A stretch of DNA of 64,000 bases, from NCBI RefSeq assembly GCF_034424525.1, contig NZ_CP139980.1:1-64000 (forward strand), given 5' to 3'. The notes under the pieces are model-generated. The model searched no databases, was not told the origin of the DNA, and saw nothing but the letters and a program-made list of their open reading frames with translations. The position numbers were made by a program, and so were the translations under genes. This document shows positions 1 through 8,408 of the stretch, piece after piece (within the stretch, counting starts at the first letter, position 1; each line of letters starts with the position of its first letter). The DNA is from Sphingobium yanoikuyae (GTDB taxonomy: Bacteria > Pseudomonadota > Alphaproteobacteria > Sphingomonadales > Sphingomonadaceae).

Positions 1-2
1 TT

Positions 3-491
3 GGGAGAAGCTTGGAAAGGGCGGAGCTGCAGGCGCTCTACGCACGGGCAATCGGACCCTATACCGATTTTCAGGCAGGGATCCGGTACGACTTCAAGCC
101 TAATCCCTCGCGTGTTTACGCGACAGTCGGTTTTGAGAGCCTGGCTCCGGGTTTCTTCGATGTCGAGGGCGCACTGTTCTTGTCTAGCAAGGGAGACGTG
201 CTGGGCCGCGTTGAAGGCTATTACGATCAGCGCATCACCCAGCGGCTGATTCTCCAGCCTCGTGTCGAAGCTGAGTTTGCGGCGCAGGACGTTCCGGCAG
301 ACCGGATCGGTTCGGGCTTGTCGGATATCGAGCTTGGCTTGCGGCTGCGCTACGAGGTGAAGCGAGAGTTCGCCCCCTATATAGGTGTTTCGTACGAGCG
401 CAGAGTGGGCCGTTCTGCTCGTTTTGCACGCGAGGATGGCGAGGATGCGATATCCACCAGCCTCGTTCTGGGCATTCGCACATGGTTTTGA
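3..491 (+). CDS. copB: CopB outer-membrane copper resistance protein, C-terminal part (starts before the window)
   Basis: The reading frame is open from the window edge, so only the last ~163 residues are visible. The sequence alternates polar and hydrophobic residues as in an outer-membrane beta-barrel. It contains family-like phrases (GYYDQRITQRLILQPR, SGLSDIELGLRLRYE, FAPYIGVSYERRVG) and ends in a terminal Phe, typical of barrel proteins recognised by the Bam machinery. CopB family members sit in the outer membrane and help sequester or exclude copper. The usual partner CopA would lie upstream, outside the window. The small exported DUF305 and DUF411 genes follow at once on the same strand, so this is probably the tail of a cop operon. 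Confidence 0.85.
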   Translation, partial: GRSLERAELQALYARAIGPYTDFQAGIRYDFKPNPSRVYATVGFESLAPGFFDVEGALFLSSKGDVLGRVEGYYDQRITQRLILQPRVEAEFAAQDVPADRIGSGLSDIELGLRLRYEVKREFAPYIGVSYERRVGRSARFAREDGEDAISTSLVLGIRTWF

Positions 492-538
492 GGCCGACTA
501 GTCTTGTCGGGTTGGCTGAGGTCAAGAAGGAGAAAACG

Positions 539-922
539 ATGTTCAAGGCAGTAACACTTCTGGCTCTGGCCGCGATGTCGGCGAGCCCCGCTTTGGCTCA
601 GCAGCAGATGCAGGGCATGGACCACTCGAAAATGCAAGGCATGAACCACGACAACATGCCTGGCATGAACACGCCTTTCATGCCCGCCGAAATGGCGATG
701 CATGAAAAGATGATGAAGGCCAAGGGCGCTAATGCGAGCGAGACGTGGGTCCGCAAGATGATCGAGCATCACCGCGGTGCGATCGCCATGTCGCAGATCG
801 TTCTCCGCCAGGCGCCAGATGCGAAGACCCGGCAAATGGCTCAGAAATCGATTGCCGAGCAGAACAACAGCATCGGTGAGCTCCAGGCGATGCTTCGATC
901 GATGGGCAAGCGTCCTCAGTAA
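539..922 (+). CDS. Exported DUF305 family protein, Met/His-rich
   Basis: The 127-residue protein begins at an ATG behind a strong AGAAGGAG site; the longer frame from 482 overlaps copB and lacks such a site. Residues 1-20 form a signal peptide ending in ALAQ. A Met/His-rich stretch follows (QGMDHSKMQGMNHDNMPGM), then the DUF305 core with WVRKMIEHHRGAIAMSQIVL and AEQNNSIGELQ. DUF305 (CopM-like) proteins are periplasmic four-helix proteins, and the EHHRGA histidines and Met clusters are plausible metal ligands. Position right after copB suggests periplasmic copper binding. The family is clear; the bound metal is inferred. Confidence 0.85.
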   Translation: MFKAVTLLALAAMSASPALAQQQMQGMDHSKMQGMNHDNMPGMNTPFMPAEMAMHEKMMKAKGANASETWVRKMIEHHRGAIAMSQIVLRQAPDAKTRQMAQKSIAEQNNSIGELQAMLRSMGKRPQ

Positions 923-929
923 TAAGCCT

Positions 930-966
930 CGTTCCTCCCGCCCCCAGCGAGGAGACGGGAGGAACG
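930..966. terminator. Perfect 11-bp inverted repeat between two cop genes
   Basis: CGTTCCTCCCG at 930-940 is repeated as its exact reverse complement at 956-966, with a 15-base loop. There is no T-run. It lies 7 bases after the DUF305 stop and just before the ribosome-binding site of the DUF411 gene. It could be a partial terminator, an mRNA-stabilising hairpin, or a translation-control structure for the downstream gene. Confidence 0.5.
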
Positions 967-983
967 ACCAAGGAGATTTTTCC

Positions 984-1433
984 ATGAAGTCAGCGTTGCG
1001 ATTTGCGCTTACTGCCGCAGCCTTGTTGGTTCCGGTTGCCGCCAGCGCGGCTACCCCGATCGTTATGCACCGCGACCCCGGCTGCGGCTGTTGCGCCAAG
1101 TGGGCGGCGCAGGTGCAGCAGCAGCTCGGCCGTCAGGTGCGCGTCGTCGATGATTCTAACCGCCCGGCGCTGCAGAAGCGCGCGGGCGTTCCCGCGGACC
1201 TCTCGTCCTGCCACACCGCGATCGCCGATGGCATGGCTTTCGAGGGCCACGTGCCGATCGCCGACATGAAGCGGGCTCTCGCGACCCGGCCCAAGGGCGT
1301 GCGGGGCCTCGCGGTCGGCGGTATGCCGCTCGGCTCGCCTGGAATGGAAGTGCCGGGCGTCAAGGCGCAGGCCTATGACGTGGTCGCCTTCGGCACCGGC
1401 GGACGCCGCTTGTTCGCCCGCCACGGCAGCTGA
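984..1433 (+). CDS. Exported DUF411 metal-binding protein
   Basis: 149 residues starting at the ATG behind AAGGAGA; the first ~22 residues are a signal peptide (AALLVPVAASAA). The mature protein begins with IVMHRDPGCGCCAKWA, the hallmark C-x-C-C cluster of DUF411. It also has the conserved SSCHTAIADGMAFEGHVP and GGMPLGSPGME motifs. DUF411 proteins are small thioredoxin-fold-like periplasmic proteins common in copper/silver loci. A second member lies at 27881-28327. It forms an operon with copB and DUF305 upstream. Metal binding through the cysteine cluster is a family-level inference. Confidence 0.88.
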   Translation: MKSALRFALTAAALLVPVAASAATPIVMHRDPGCGCCAKWAAQVQQQLGRQVRVVDDSNRPALQKRAGVPADLSSCHTAIADGMAFEGHVPIADMKRALATRPKGVRGLAVGGMPLGSPGMEVPGVKAQAYDVVAFGTGGRRLFARHGS

Positions 1434-1611
1434 TCGGCCGATGTTTTTTGGCGGAGTGGCATGACGCGGTCGCCGCAGCCAGCGTAGCTGTGGCGTCCAG
1501 TCCGTCTTGAAGAGCAGACGGAAAGTTTCACAAAGGAAGCTGGGCAGGTGAGGGAAGAAGGCGCGGCGTGCGTAAACTGGATTGAAACAACACGGTTCAA
1601 GGGGTTGGGTG

Positions 1612-2337
1612 ATGGGCGGTAAACGAGGCGGGGCTTTCGCTCTACTCCTTGCGGTTGCAATCTCGGTAAGCACGTCGGCATCGGCGCACGAAGATCACGA
1701 TGCGCTCGGGGCCGGTCCCGGGCCGGCCGCTAGCAGCGCAGCCGAGACGCAGAAAGCAGATGGGGCGGACGCTGGCGACGGCCACATGGGCATGGGCTCT
1801 ATGTCGACCGTGGACATGAACATGGGCGGCCGCGACATCGCCGGCGACGACATGGACATGGGCGGCATGCACGAGGAGACCGCCAACAAGAACAAGACTT
1901 TCGGCGAACGGCTTGTGAGCTGGCTGGGGCGGGTGCATACCATGGTCATTCATTTTCCCATCGCCCTGTTCATCGGTGCGTTCGGGGTGGAGCTGTTCGG
2001 GTTGTGGCGCCGCAACCGGGATTATCAGCATGTCGCACACATAATGCTGGTCGTCGGCGCGCTGGGAGCGATCGTGGCGGCGTTCCTGGGCTGGTTCGCA
2101 GGCGGGTTCTACCTGACCGACCGCAACCCTATCCTGATGACGCATCGCTGGCTCGGGACATCGATCGCGGTCTTCGGCGTCGCGCTGGCTTGGATGGCAG
2201 CGCGCCACCGCAAGGGTCCCGAGCGGTCGCGGTCGTTGTACTGGGCGGTGCTTGGCCTGATGACACTCGCGATCTCAATCCAGGGGTTCCTCGGCGGAAC
2301 CTTCATGCACGGCGGAATAAACCACTTGGCGTTCTGA
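1612..2337 (+). CDS. DUF2231-type membrane protein with Met/His-rich periplasmic N-terminus
   Basis: 241 residues. The ATG at 1612 follows AAGGGG at 7-base spacing and is preferred over an in-frame TTG at 1582. A signal-like hydrophobic segment leads into a Met/His/Asp-rich region (HMGMGSMSTVDMNMGG, DDMDMGGMHEE). Four predicted membrane helices follow, starting near VHTMVIHFPIALFIGAF and ending at a Gly-rich FLGGTFMHGGINHLAF. The FPIAL and HRWLGT phrases fit the DUF2231 family. It is probably an inner-membrane component of the cop cluster; no biochemical role is established from sequence. Confidence 0.7.
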   Translation: MGGKRGGAFALLLAVAISVSTSASAHEDHDALGAGPGPAASSAAETQKADGADAGDGHMGMGSMSTVDMNMGGRDIAGDDMDMGGMHEETANKNKTFGERLVSWLGRVHTMVIHFPIALFIGAFGVELFGLWRRNRDYQHVAHIMLVVGALGAIVAAFLGWFAGGFYLTDRNPILMTHRWLGTSIAVFGVALAWMAARHRKGPERSRSLYWAVLGLMTLAISIQGFLGGTFMHGGINHLAF

Positions 2338-2433
2338 GGGGCCCCGACGCTTAGTAGCCGGTCGCGTGTTGGCGCGCTGCGAAGGAGAATGCGACAAAAT
2401 GCGGCAGCGCCGACCTTCGTGCCGTAGGCCTTT

Positions 2434-2525
2434 TCAAGCATAGCGTCGGATGCCGCCGGCGAGCCCGGCCCCGCTAGGGCGTGTCGAGCAACCCCCGACG
2501 CTGGTAATAGCACACTGTCTCGATG
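2434..2525 (-). pseudogene. Decayed MerR-type regulator fragment
   Basis: On the minus strand one frame reads IETVCYYQRRGLLDTP, the recognition-helix region of MerR proteins (usual form ETIRFYQRRGLL). An in-frame TAG follows. About 16 bases later a shifted frame reads AGGIRRYA, the wing motif that normally comes next. A nonsense codon and a frameshift within ~30 bases make this a dead remnant. It abuts a DUF305 remnant and lies just downstream of the flavoprotein gene on the same strand. Confidence 0.55.
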
Positions 2526-2549
2526 CACTCCCGCGCAAGCCTCGGGATC

Positions 2550-2684
2550 GTGGTGCGGGATCATCGAACGGAGGAAGGCCGTGTCGCCGATCGTCGTGTG
2601 GATACGAATAAGCGCGAAGCAGCCGAAGAAGATGACAAGCGAGCCGGCGATCAGCGCTTTGTTGGCGGCTTTCGCTCGGTGCAC
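2550..2684 (-). pseudogene. N-terminal fragment of a membrane DUF305 protein
   Basis: The minus strand encodes one hydrophobic helix (ALIAGSLVIFFGCFALI) followed by GDTAFLRSMIPHH, the signature of inner-membrane DUF305 proteins. These normally continue with SGAILMC-like sequence. Here the homology ends at PHH and runs straight into the MerR remnant. The fragment has therefore lost its 3' part, probably by deletion joining two genes. Confidence 0.6.
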
Positions 2685-2699
2685 CGCCAGTGGCTCCCA

Positions 2700-3710
2700 C
2701 TACGTCGGCGGTACGCTCCGAGCGGGATACAGCCCGGCGATGGCGGACGACAATCCACTGTCGCGGTCGCGCAACATGTTATGAATTGCGGTCGCAGCGA
2801 TCGCCGCTTGTCCGGCTGCGACGCTGATCTGATCGAGCCCTTCCACGGCGTCGCCGACTGCGTAGAGACCCTTAACCGAGGTTTGTTGATGGGCATTGGT
2901 CAGCACGCACCCCGATTCGCTGAGCTGTGCTCCGAGCAAAGAGGCAAGCCGCGTCCGAGGCGACGAGCCGAGCGCGGGGTAAAGCGTGTCGAATTGTAGC
3001 TCCAGGCCATTGGCCAGCCTCACCTCGACACAGTCGCCAAGACGCAACTGCTCGACAGGCGAGGGGGCGACATCAATGCCCTGCTGGTCCAGCTTGGCAA
3101 GTTCGGTCGGCCCAAGATCGAGCGAGTGTTCCGCCAGAAGCGTGACCTTGGCTCCATAAGCCCTCAGGAATTCGGCTTCTTCAGCGCCGTGACCACTGCC
3201 GCCGAGCACCGCCACGTTCATCCGCCGGGCCTCATAACCATCGCAGATCGGACAATAGCGGAGAAGCCCACGCGCCACGCCGATGTCATGCATCGCATCA
3301 GGCATCTCGGGACGCCGATTGACGACGCCCGTCGCAAGGACAACGGTCCGCGCATACAGGACGTTCAGTTCGCAGCTTGCCGAGAAGTGGTCGCCTGACG
3401 CGACGATTGCGTCGATCTCACCTCTCTGGATCGTCCCGCCATATTCGCGCAGCTGAGCCTGCAGGCGGGCAAGAAACGCGACGCCGGAAATGCCGCCGGG
3501 AAATCCTGGCAGGTTGTGCGAGCGCGGGATGGACGCGGCGCGCCCTGCCGCCGCATCGTAGACGACGCAGCTCCTGAGAAACCGCGACAGATAGATCGCG
3601 GTCATGAGGCCCGCTGGACCGCCGCCCACTATCAGACAGTCGATGACCTCCTCAGGATCTCCAGTCCACCCCTGATCGGTCAACCGCAACCTCATCATTA
3701 CCCCGCGCAT
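2700..3710 (-). CDS. Thioredoxin-reductase-like FAD-dependent oxidoreductase
   Basis: 336 residues, close to TrxB length (~320). Residues ~24-35 hold the FAD motif DCLIVGGGPAGL. The CPIC redox pair occurs in RYCPICDGYEA near residue 153. The second Rossmann motif is NVAVLGGSGHGAEEA, and the C-terminal FAD motif is GLYAVGDAVEG. The NAD(P) motif departs from the GxGxxA/G form of canonical TrxB, and the CPIC pair differs from the usual CAxC. It is better described as a TrxB-family pyridine nucleotide-disulfide oxidoreductase of unknown partner. It stands alone on the minus strand between two cop-type clusters. Confidence 0.8.
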   Translation of the reverse strand: MRGVMMRLRLTDQGWTGDPEEVIDCLIVGGGPAGLMTAIYLSRFLRSCVVYDAAAGRAASIPRSHNLPGFPGGISGVAFLARLQAQLREYGGTIQRGEIDAIVASGDHFSASCELNVLYARTVVLATGVVNRRPEMPDAMHDIGVARGLLRYCPICDGYEARRMNVAVLGGSGHGAEEAEFLRAYGAKVTLLAEHSLDLGPTELAKLDQQGIDVAPSPVEQLRLGDCVEVRLANGLELQFDTLYPALGSSPRTRLASLLGAQLSESGCVLTNAHQQTSVKGLYAVGDAVEGLDQISVAAGQAAIAATAIHNMLRDRDSGLSSAIAGLYPARSVPPT

Positions 3711-3910
3711 TCGCCTGTCAGGCCCGCGGCCACAGCTCGTTTAAGGGGAGACGCAGTGAAAAAGCGCTCCATGCTCCTTCTGAATACGCGCCGACGCCGC
3801 CGACCCCTCATCGAGAGTTCGAGCGTCGGCACGGAAAAAAAGATCGTGAGGGGTGACCCGCCCGGCTGCGTAATAACAGGTGAGCCCAATTGAAATGGAG
3901 ATTATCCTAA

Positions 3911-4279
3911 ATGCGCCGCTTGTTCATCACGACTGCCGCCGCCGCCCTGTTCTTCGCAGGCGGCGTGGCGAACGCGCATCCGAAGCTGGTGTCCGCCAGC
4001 CCCGCCGCCAACGCGGCCGTCGCGACCCCCGAGAAGATCAGCCTTCAGTTCAGCGAGAAACTCGTGCCGGCTTTCTCCAAGGCCGACCTTACCATGGCAG
4101 CGATGCCGGGCATGGCGGCCATGAAAATGCCCAGCAGCGCCGCAGTCGGCGCCGATGGCCGGACGCTCACCATCACCCCGAAGCAGCGCCTCCCGCGTGG
4201 GCGCTACAGCGTCGGCTGGCAGGTCGTCTCTAGCGATACACACAAAATCACCGGCAGCTACAACTTCACGGTGAAGTGA
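3911..4279 (+). CDS. copC: CopC periplasmic copper chaperone
   Basis: 122 residues with a ~22-residue signal peptide ending NAHP, so the mature protein starts with the His that forms the Cu(II) site in CopC proteins. The Ig-like beta-barrel signatures are HPKLVSASPAANAAV, ISLQFSEKL and SSDTHKITGSYNFTV. The Met-rich loop MAAMPGMAAMKM would bind Cu(I). Length and order match short-form CopC. copD starts 4 bases after the stop, giving the usual copCD pair. Confidence 0.93.
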   Translation: MRRLFITTAAAALFFAGGVANAHPKLVSASPAANAAVATPEKISLQFSEKLVPAFSKADLTMAAMPGMAAMKMPSSAAVGADGRTLTITPKQRLPRGRYSVGWQVVSSDTHKITGSYNFTVK

Positions 4280-4283
4280 GCGA

Positions 4284-5210
4284 ATGCTCGACTGGCCGAC
4301 CGTCGCCATCCGCTTGGCGTTATACCTGGTCCTGGCGGCGCTGTTCGGCCTGTCGGCCTTCAGCCTCTATGGTCTTCGTCTTGGCGAGCGCGATGATGCC
4401 ATCGCGCTGCGGCCTTGGCTCACGGCAAGCGCAGCGCTCGGGTTGCTGCTCTCAGCCGTTGGCCTGATCCTTATGGCCTCGGCGATGGCCGGTTCTGCAT
4501 TCTGGCCGATCGACCAGGCAGCGGTGGCCGCGCTGCTCGGGGGGCCACCGGTTGGCACCGCCTGGAAGGTGCGTATGGTGGCGCTGGTCATCGCCGTCGG
4601 TGCAGCCCTGCTGGCGCGAGGCAGAGCATCGTGGCTGGCTATCGCCATGATTGCCGCCGCCGCGGCATTGGCGACACTCGCGTGGAACGGGCACGGCGCC
4701 ATGGACGAGGGAAGCACCGGATGGCTTCACCTCGGTGCGGACATCCTCCACCTCTTGGGAGGCGGTATATGGGTCGGCGCGCTGTTCGGATTGCTTCTCC
4801 TGTTGACGCGTCGCACCGAGGAGATCGATGCCGCGCACCTTCGGCTGACCCATCGCGCCCTGCATGGGTTCGGCGCCGTCGGCACGCTCGTGGTTGTTAC
4901 CCTGGTGGTCACCGGCTTGATCAACAGCTGGCTGCTCGTCGGCCCAGCCAATTTCGCGGCCTTGGGGACGACGCTCTACGGCCTGCTGCTGCTCGCCAAG
5001 CTGGTTTTGTTCGCAGCGATGCTGGGGCTCGCTTCGCTCAATCGGTTCCGCCTCACGCCGGCCTTCGAGCGCTCGATTGCCATGAACGACCATGGCGGGG
5101 CGCTTACGGCGCTGCGGGTCAGCCTTGCGGTCGAGACAGCCTGCGTGATCGGCATCCTGGCGCTCGTGGCATGGCTAGGCACCCTCGCGCCACCCGCGTC
5201 GGGCATGTAA
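4284..5210 (+). CDS. copD: CopD copper homeostasis membrane protein
   Basis: 308 residues with about eight hydrophobic helices, the usual CopD topology. A conserved mid-protein segment (WLHLGADILHLLGGGIWVGALFGLLLLL, read in two overlapping phrases) carries the paired histidines seen in CopD/YcnJ families. The start is 4 bases after copC, so translation is coupled. CopD is thought to move copper across the inner membrane from CopC. The C-terminal helix ends at AWLGTLAPP, a family-typical ending. Confidence 0.92.
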   Translation: MLDWPTVAIRLALYLVLAALFGLSAFSLYGLRLGERDDAIALRPWLTASAALGLLLSAVGLILMASAMAGSAFWPIDQAAVAALLGGPPVGTAWKVRMVALVIAVGAALLARGRASWLAIAMIAAAAALATLAWNGHGAMDEGSTGWLHLGADILHLLGGGIWVGALFGLLLLLTRRTEEIDAAHLRLTHRALHGFGAVGTLVVVTLVVTGLINSWLLVGPANFAALGTTLYGLLLLAKLVLFAAMLGLASLNRFRLTPAFERSIAMNDHGGALTALRVSLAVETACVIGILALVAWLGTLAPPASGM

Positions 5211-5459
5211 GCGCTATGGACCAACCGTCCACGCAAGCGCCGCTCAGGCCTTCCACCTTCTTTTACCCACTTACGCGGCTTAACCCTCGCCTCCCAAGAC
5301 ACCCCCCGCTTGGACTGAGCTTACGTGTCCGACGCCCTAAGTCGCCCACAGGCGCTTGCGGGAAGGCCGCGTCGCGCTGCAAAGCTGGGCGTGCGAGAGG
5401 GTTGGTCCGGGTGGGCCTGTCAGTGTTTTCAGAGATGAATGAACAAGGGTGGCAAAGTC

Positions 5460-8144
5460 ATGACCGATGGCAAACGCAGTGAAGCCGGCAGCGGCCAGGG
5501 TGGCGAAGTCGTCCTCATCACGGGTGCGAGCGGTTTTATCGCCGCAGCGCTGATTGCCCAGCTCGGCGAGCGCTACACCGTCGTCGGCCTTGATCGCGCC
5601 GGCCCTCCCGACCCACCGCCGCCCGCGGCGGCGATCGACATAGACCTCGGGTCAGACGAAGCGGTCCGAGTTGCGCTTGACGAGGTGCGCGCACGGTACG
5701 GCAACCGCATCGCCTCGGTGATCCACCTCGCCGCCTATTATGATATCACGGGTGACCCCAATCCGCTCTACGACAAGGTCACCGTGCAGGGCACCCGCCG
5801 GCTGATTGACGGGCTGCAATCGTTCGAAGTCAGACAATTCGTCTTCGCCAGCACGATGCTCGTTCATAAGCCGACCCCCACACCCGACGAGCGCATCAAC
5901 GAGGACTCGCCGATCGGCGCGTCCTGGGCCTATCCGCAGTCCAAGGTCGACGCCGAGACATTGCTGCATGAGCGCCACGGAAACATCCCCGTCGTTTATA
6001 TGCGCGCCGCCGGAGTTTACGACGACGACGGACGCTCGGCTTTTCTCGCGCAGCAGATATCGCAGATTTACGAGCACCGCCTGATTTCGCATTTTTATCC
6101 CGGCATGCTGTGTGCGGCGCAGTCATCGGTGCACCGCGACGACTTGGCTGACGCCGTGCTGCGTCTGGTCGATCGGCGGCACGAACTGCCGTCAGAACTG
6201 CCGCTGCTCATCGGCGAGCCCGACGCACCCGGCTATGCCGAGATCCAGGACATCGTCGGCGAGGCGCTCCACGGCGAGGGCTGGAAGACGATCCGGATTC
6301 CGCAGCCGCTCGCGAAAGCCGGGATCATCCTGCAGAACGAAGCGCTCGGCAGCGACGACTTCATCCAGCCCTGGATGATCGACAGCAGCAACGACCACTA
6401 TATCCTCGATATTTCACGCGCCCGCTTGCTGCTCGGTTGGGAACCGAAGCATCGCCTCCGGGACACGCTGCCGACGATCGTCGCCGCGCTGAAGCGCCAC
6501 CCGCGGGCCTGGTATCGGAACAACAAGCTTAACGAGAATCTGGTTGCCTGGCACGATAAGCTAAAGGCCGAACCTGTAGCGCCGGGCCAACAACCCGCAG
6601 CGGCAGGCGGTGGAATGGCCGACATGGATCACGGGGCTGCGGACCATAGCAGCATGGACCATGCTGCCATGGGGCACCGACCTGGCGCGGCGGACATGGC
6701 GATGACCGGTCACGGTGCACACGGCGATCACATGGCCATAATGGACCGCGACGAGCGCCGTGCGCGCTGGGCTCTTTACGCAAACATCGGTCTTGGGCTG
6801 TGGCTCGCCTCCAGCCCGCTTATCTACGACTCCGTGACCACTCACAGTGTCGGCGAGGCGGCGCGCTTCGTAACTATTGATCGCGGGCTGCCGTCGATCG
6901 AGTGGCGGGCGAACGCGCTGGCCATCAGCGATGTCGTCAGCGGCCTCGCCATCGTGCTGTTCGGCGCGCTGTCGCTCGTTCCGCGCACCAAGACATGGGC
7001 GCAGTGGGCGGTCGCGTTCGTCGGCATCTGGCTGTTCTTCGCCCCGCTGATCTTCTGGAGCCCGAGCGCCGCTCAGTACAACAACAACCTGCTCATCGGC
7101 TCGGCCGTGATCGCCCTGTCGGTGCTCGTGCCGATGATGCCGGGCATGAGCATGGCGGGCATGATGGACCCCAAGAACATCCCGCCCGGCTGGACCTATT
7201 CGCCATCCACCGACGCACAGCGGCTGCCGATCGTCGCCATGGGTCTGATCGGCCTTCTCACCTCTCGCATCCTCACCGCCTACCAACTGGGGCATATTGA
7301 CGGCGTTTGGGAGCCGTTTTTCGCCGGCTCCCTGAGCGATCCACGCAACGGCACCGAGGAGATCATCACCTCGGACATGTCCAAGGCCTGGCCGATTCCC
7401 GATGGTGGGCTCGGCACGGTCAGCTATGTCCTCGAGATCCTGATGGCGGTAATGGGCACCCGCGACCGCTGGCGGACCATGCCGTGGATGGTGACCTTCT
7501 TCGGCATCCTTGTCATCCCGCTCGGCGTCATCAGCATCTATTTCATCATCAGTCAGCCCATCGTCATCGGCACATGGAGCACGCTGGCGCTGATCGCCGC
7601 GCTCGCCATGCTGATCATGATCCCCTTCGCGCTCGACGAGGTGATTGCGATGGGTCAGTTCCTTCTCTGGGCGCGCCGGCAAGGCAAACCGCTGATCCGC
7701 ACCTTCTTCCAGGGTGACGCGATAGGGGCGGGAGCGGTGGACGCGTCGGACGCGATGGCCTCGCCAAGCACCTTCTGGGCGGACGCAAAGAAGGGACTGA
7801 CCCTGCCATGGACGCTGACTGCGAGCATCGTCATCGGCGTCCTGCTGATGCTGACCCGAATACTGTTCGGCACGGAAGGCGGTATGGCGAACAGCGATCA
7901 CGTTGTGGGTGCGCTGGTCATCACGGTCGCGATCATCGCCACCGCAGAAGTTGCCCGCGCGCTGCGGCTGATCAACGTCGCGTTCGGAGCCTGGCTTGTG
8001 GCCGCGCCTTTCCTCCTCGACGGCGTTGGTCACCTTGGGGCCGTGGCCTCGGTCGTAGCCGGCATTGCGCTCGTCGGCCTCAGCTTTCCAAGGGGAAAGC
8101 GCAGCGCCGAGCATTATGCAAGCTGGGACAAGTACGTGATCTGA
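5460..8144 (+). CDS. Fusion protein: NAD(P)-dependent short-chain dehydrogenase + Met/His linker + SPW-repeat/VKOR-like membrane domain (copy 1)
   Basis: 894 residues from the ATG at 5460, which has AAGGGTGG upstream; an in-frame ATG at 5439 is possible. Residues ~17-330 are an extended SDR: LITGASGFIAAAL nucleotide motif, catalytic Tyr-Lys in SWAYPQSK, and Ser in FASTMLVH. Residues ~375-425 are a Met/His-rich linker (DMDHGAADHSSMDHAAMGH). About eleven hydrophobic helices follow, with SPW-type repeats (GLGLWLASSPLIYD, FVGIWLFFAPLIFWSP, AFGAWLVAAPFLLDG). A segment with TMPWMVTFF and GTWSTLALIAALAMLIM resembles VKOR-like proteins but lacks cysteines where CxxC would be expected. A paralogue of the same architecture lies at 40942-43563. 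Domain calls are good; the substrate is unknown. Confidence 0.75.
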   Translation: MTDGKRSEAGSGQGGEVVLITGASGFIAAALIAQLGERYTVVGLDRAGPPDPPPPAAAIDIDLGSDEAVRVALDEVRARYGNRIASVIHLAAYYDITGDPNPLYDKVTVQGTRRLIDGLQSFEVRQFVFASTMLVHKPTPTPDERINEDSPIGASWAYPQSKVDAETLLHERHGNIPVVYMRAAGVYDDDGRSAFLAQQISQIYEHRLISHFYPGMLCAAQSSVHRDDLADAVLRLVDRRHELPSELPLLIGEPDAPGYAEIQDIVGEALHGEGWKTIRIPQPLAKAGIILQNEALGSDDFIQPWMIDSSNDHYILDISRARLLLGWEPKHRLRDTLPTIVAALKRHPRAWYRNNKLNENLVAWHDKLKAEPVAPGQQPAAAGGGMADMDHGAADHSSMDHAAMGHRPGAADMAMTGHGAHGDHMAIMDRDERRARWALYANIGLGLWLASSPLIYDSVTTHSVGEAARFVTIDRGLPSIEWRANALAISDVVSGLAIVLFGALSLVPRTKTWAQWAVAFVGIWLFFAPLIFWSPSAAQYNNNLLIGSAVIALSVLVPMMPGMSMAGMMDPKNIPPGWTYSPSTDAQRLPIVAMGLIGLLTSRILTAYQLGHIDGVWEPFFAGSLSDPRNGTEEIITSDMSKAWPIPDGGLGTVSYVLEILMAVMGTRDRWRTMPWMVTFFGILVIPLGVISIYFIISQPIVIGTWSTLALIAALAMLIMIPFALDEVIAMGQFLLWARRQGKPLIRTFFQGDAIGAGAVDASDAMASPSTFWADAKKGLTLPWTLTASIVIGVLLMLTRILFGTEGGMANSDHVVGALVITVAIIATAEVARALRLINVAFGAWLVAAPFLLDGVGHLGAVASVVAGIALVGLSFPRGKRSAEHYASWDKYVI

Positions 8145-8162
8145 AAGTATCTTCAATCACTG

Positions 8163-8320
8163 CTTAGCCTCATCGAAAACCTTGATCGTGCATCGCACAC
8201 CGTCACGCGCCTTCGCTGCCGCTTTTCTACCCCCCCGATCGTCTCCGGGTTCGCGGTCACGATCTTGTCGCCGGAGACGATCGCCCGCCAGCTCTCCGGC
8301 GGCGATGTTCATCATCCTGC
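8163..8320 (-). pseudogene. Remnant of a DUF6118 gene 3' end
   Basis: Base by base, this stretch resembles the 3' end of the intact DUF6118 gene at 13699-13850. Shared blocks include GTGCATCGCAC, the GATCGT...TCACGATCTTGTCG region and CATCATCC. On the minus strand it encodes a tail like KARDGVRCTIKV, matching the RATVRCTIKV ending of the intact gene. No start or upstream part remains. It marks a module junction just before the iron permease. Confidence 0.6.
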
Positions 8321-8352
8321 CATTGGTGGTCGCGCACGCTGCCCAATACTGC

Positions 8353-8372
8353 TAATGAGAGTTGTTCGCATA
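8353..8372. promoter_or_regulatory. Possible Fur/iron-box operator
   Basis: TAATGAGAGTTGTTCGCATA is a partial dyad (ATGxGA...TTCGCAT) resembling alphaproteobacterial Fur-type sites. It lies 37 bases upstream of the iron permease start. The match is by eye to remembered consensus, so it is tentative. Confidence 0.35.
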
Positions 8373-8408
8373 GTCCGCGACGAGTGAAGCTTGGAATCGA
8401 TCACCCAT

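Noticed and set aside
2523..2999. Plus-strand frame over the DUF305/MerR remnants
   Set aside because: Antisense to the flavoprotein gene end and to recognisable minus-strand remnants.
6561..8156. 531-residue antisense open frame over the first SDR-SPW gene
   Set aside because: Arg/His/Asp-rich shadow of a GC-rich gene; no motifs and no ribosome site. The sense frame has clear domains.
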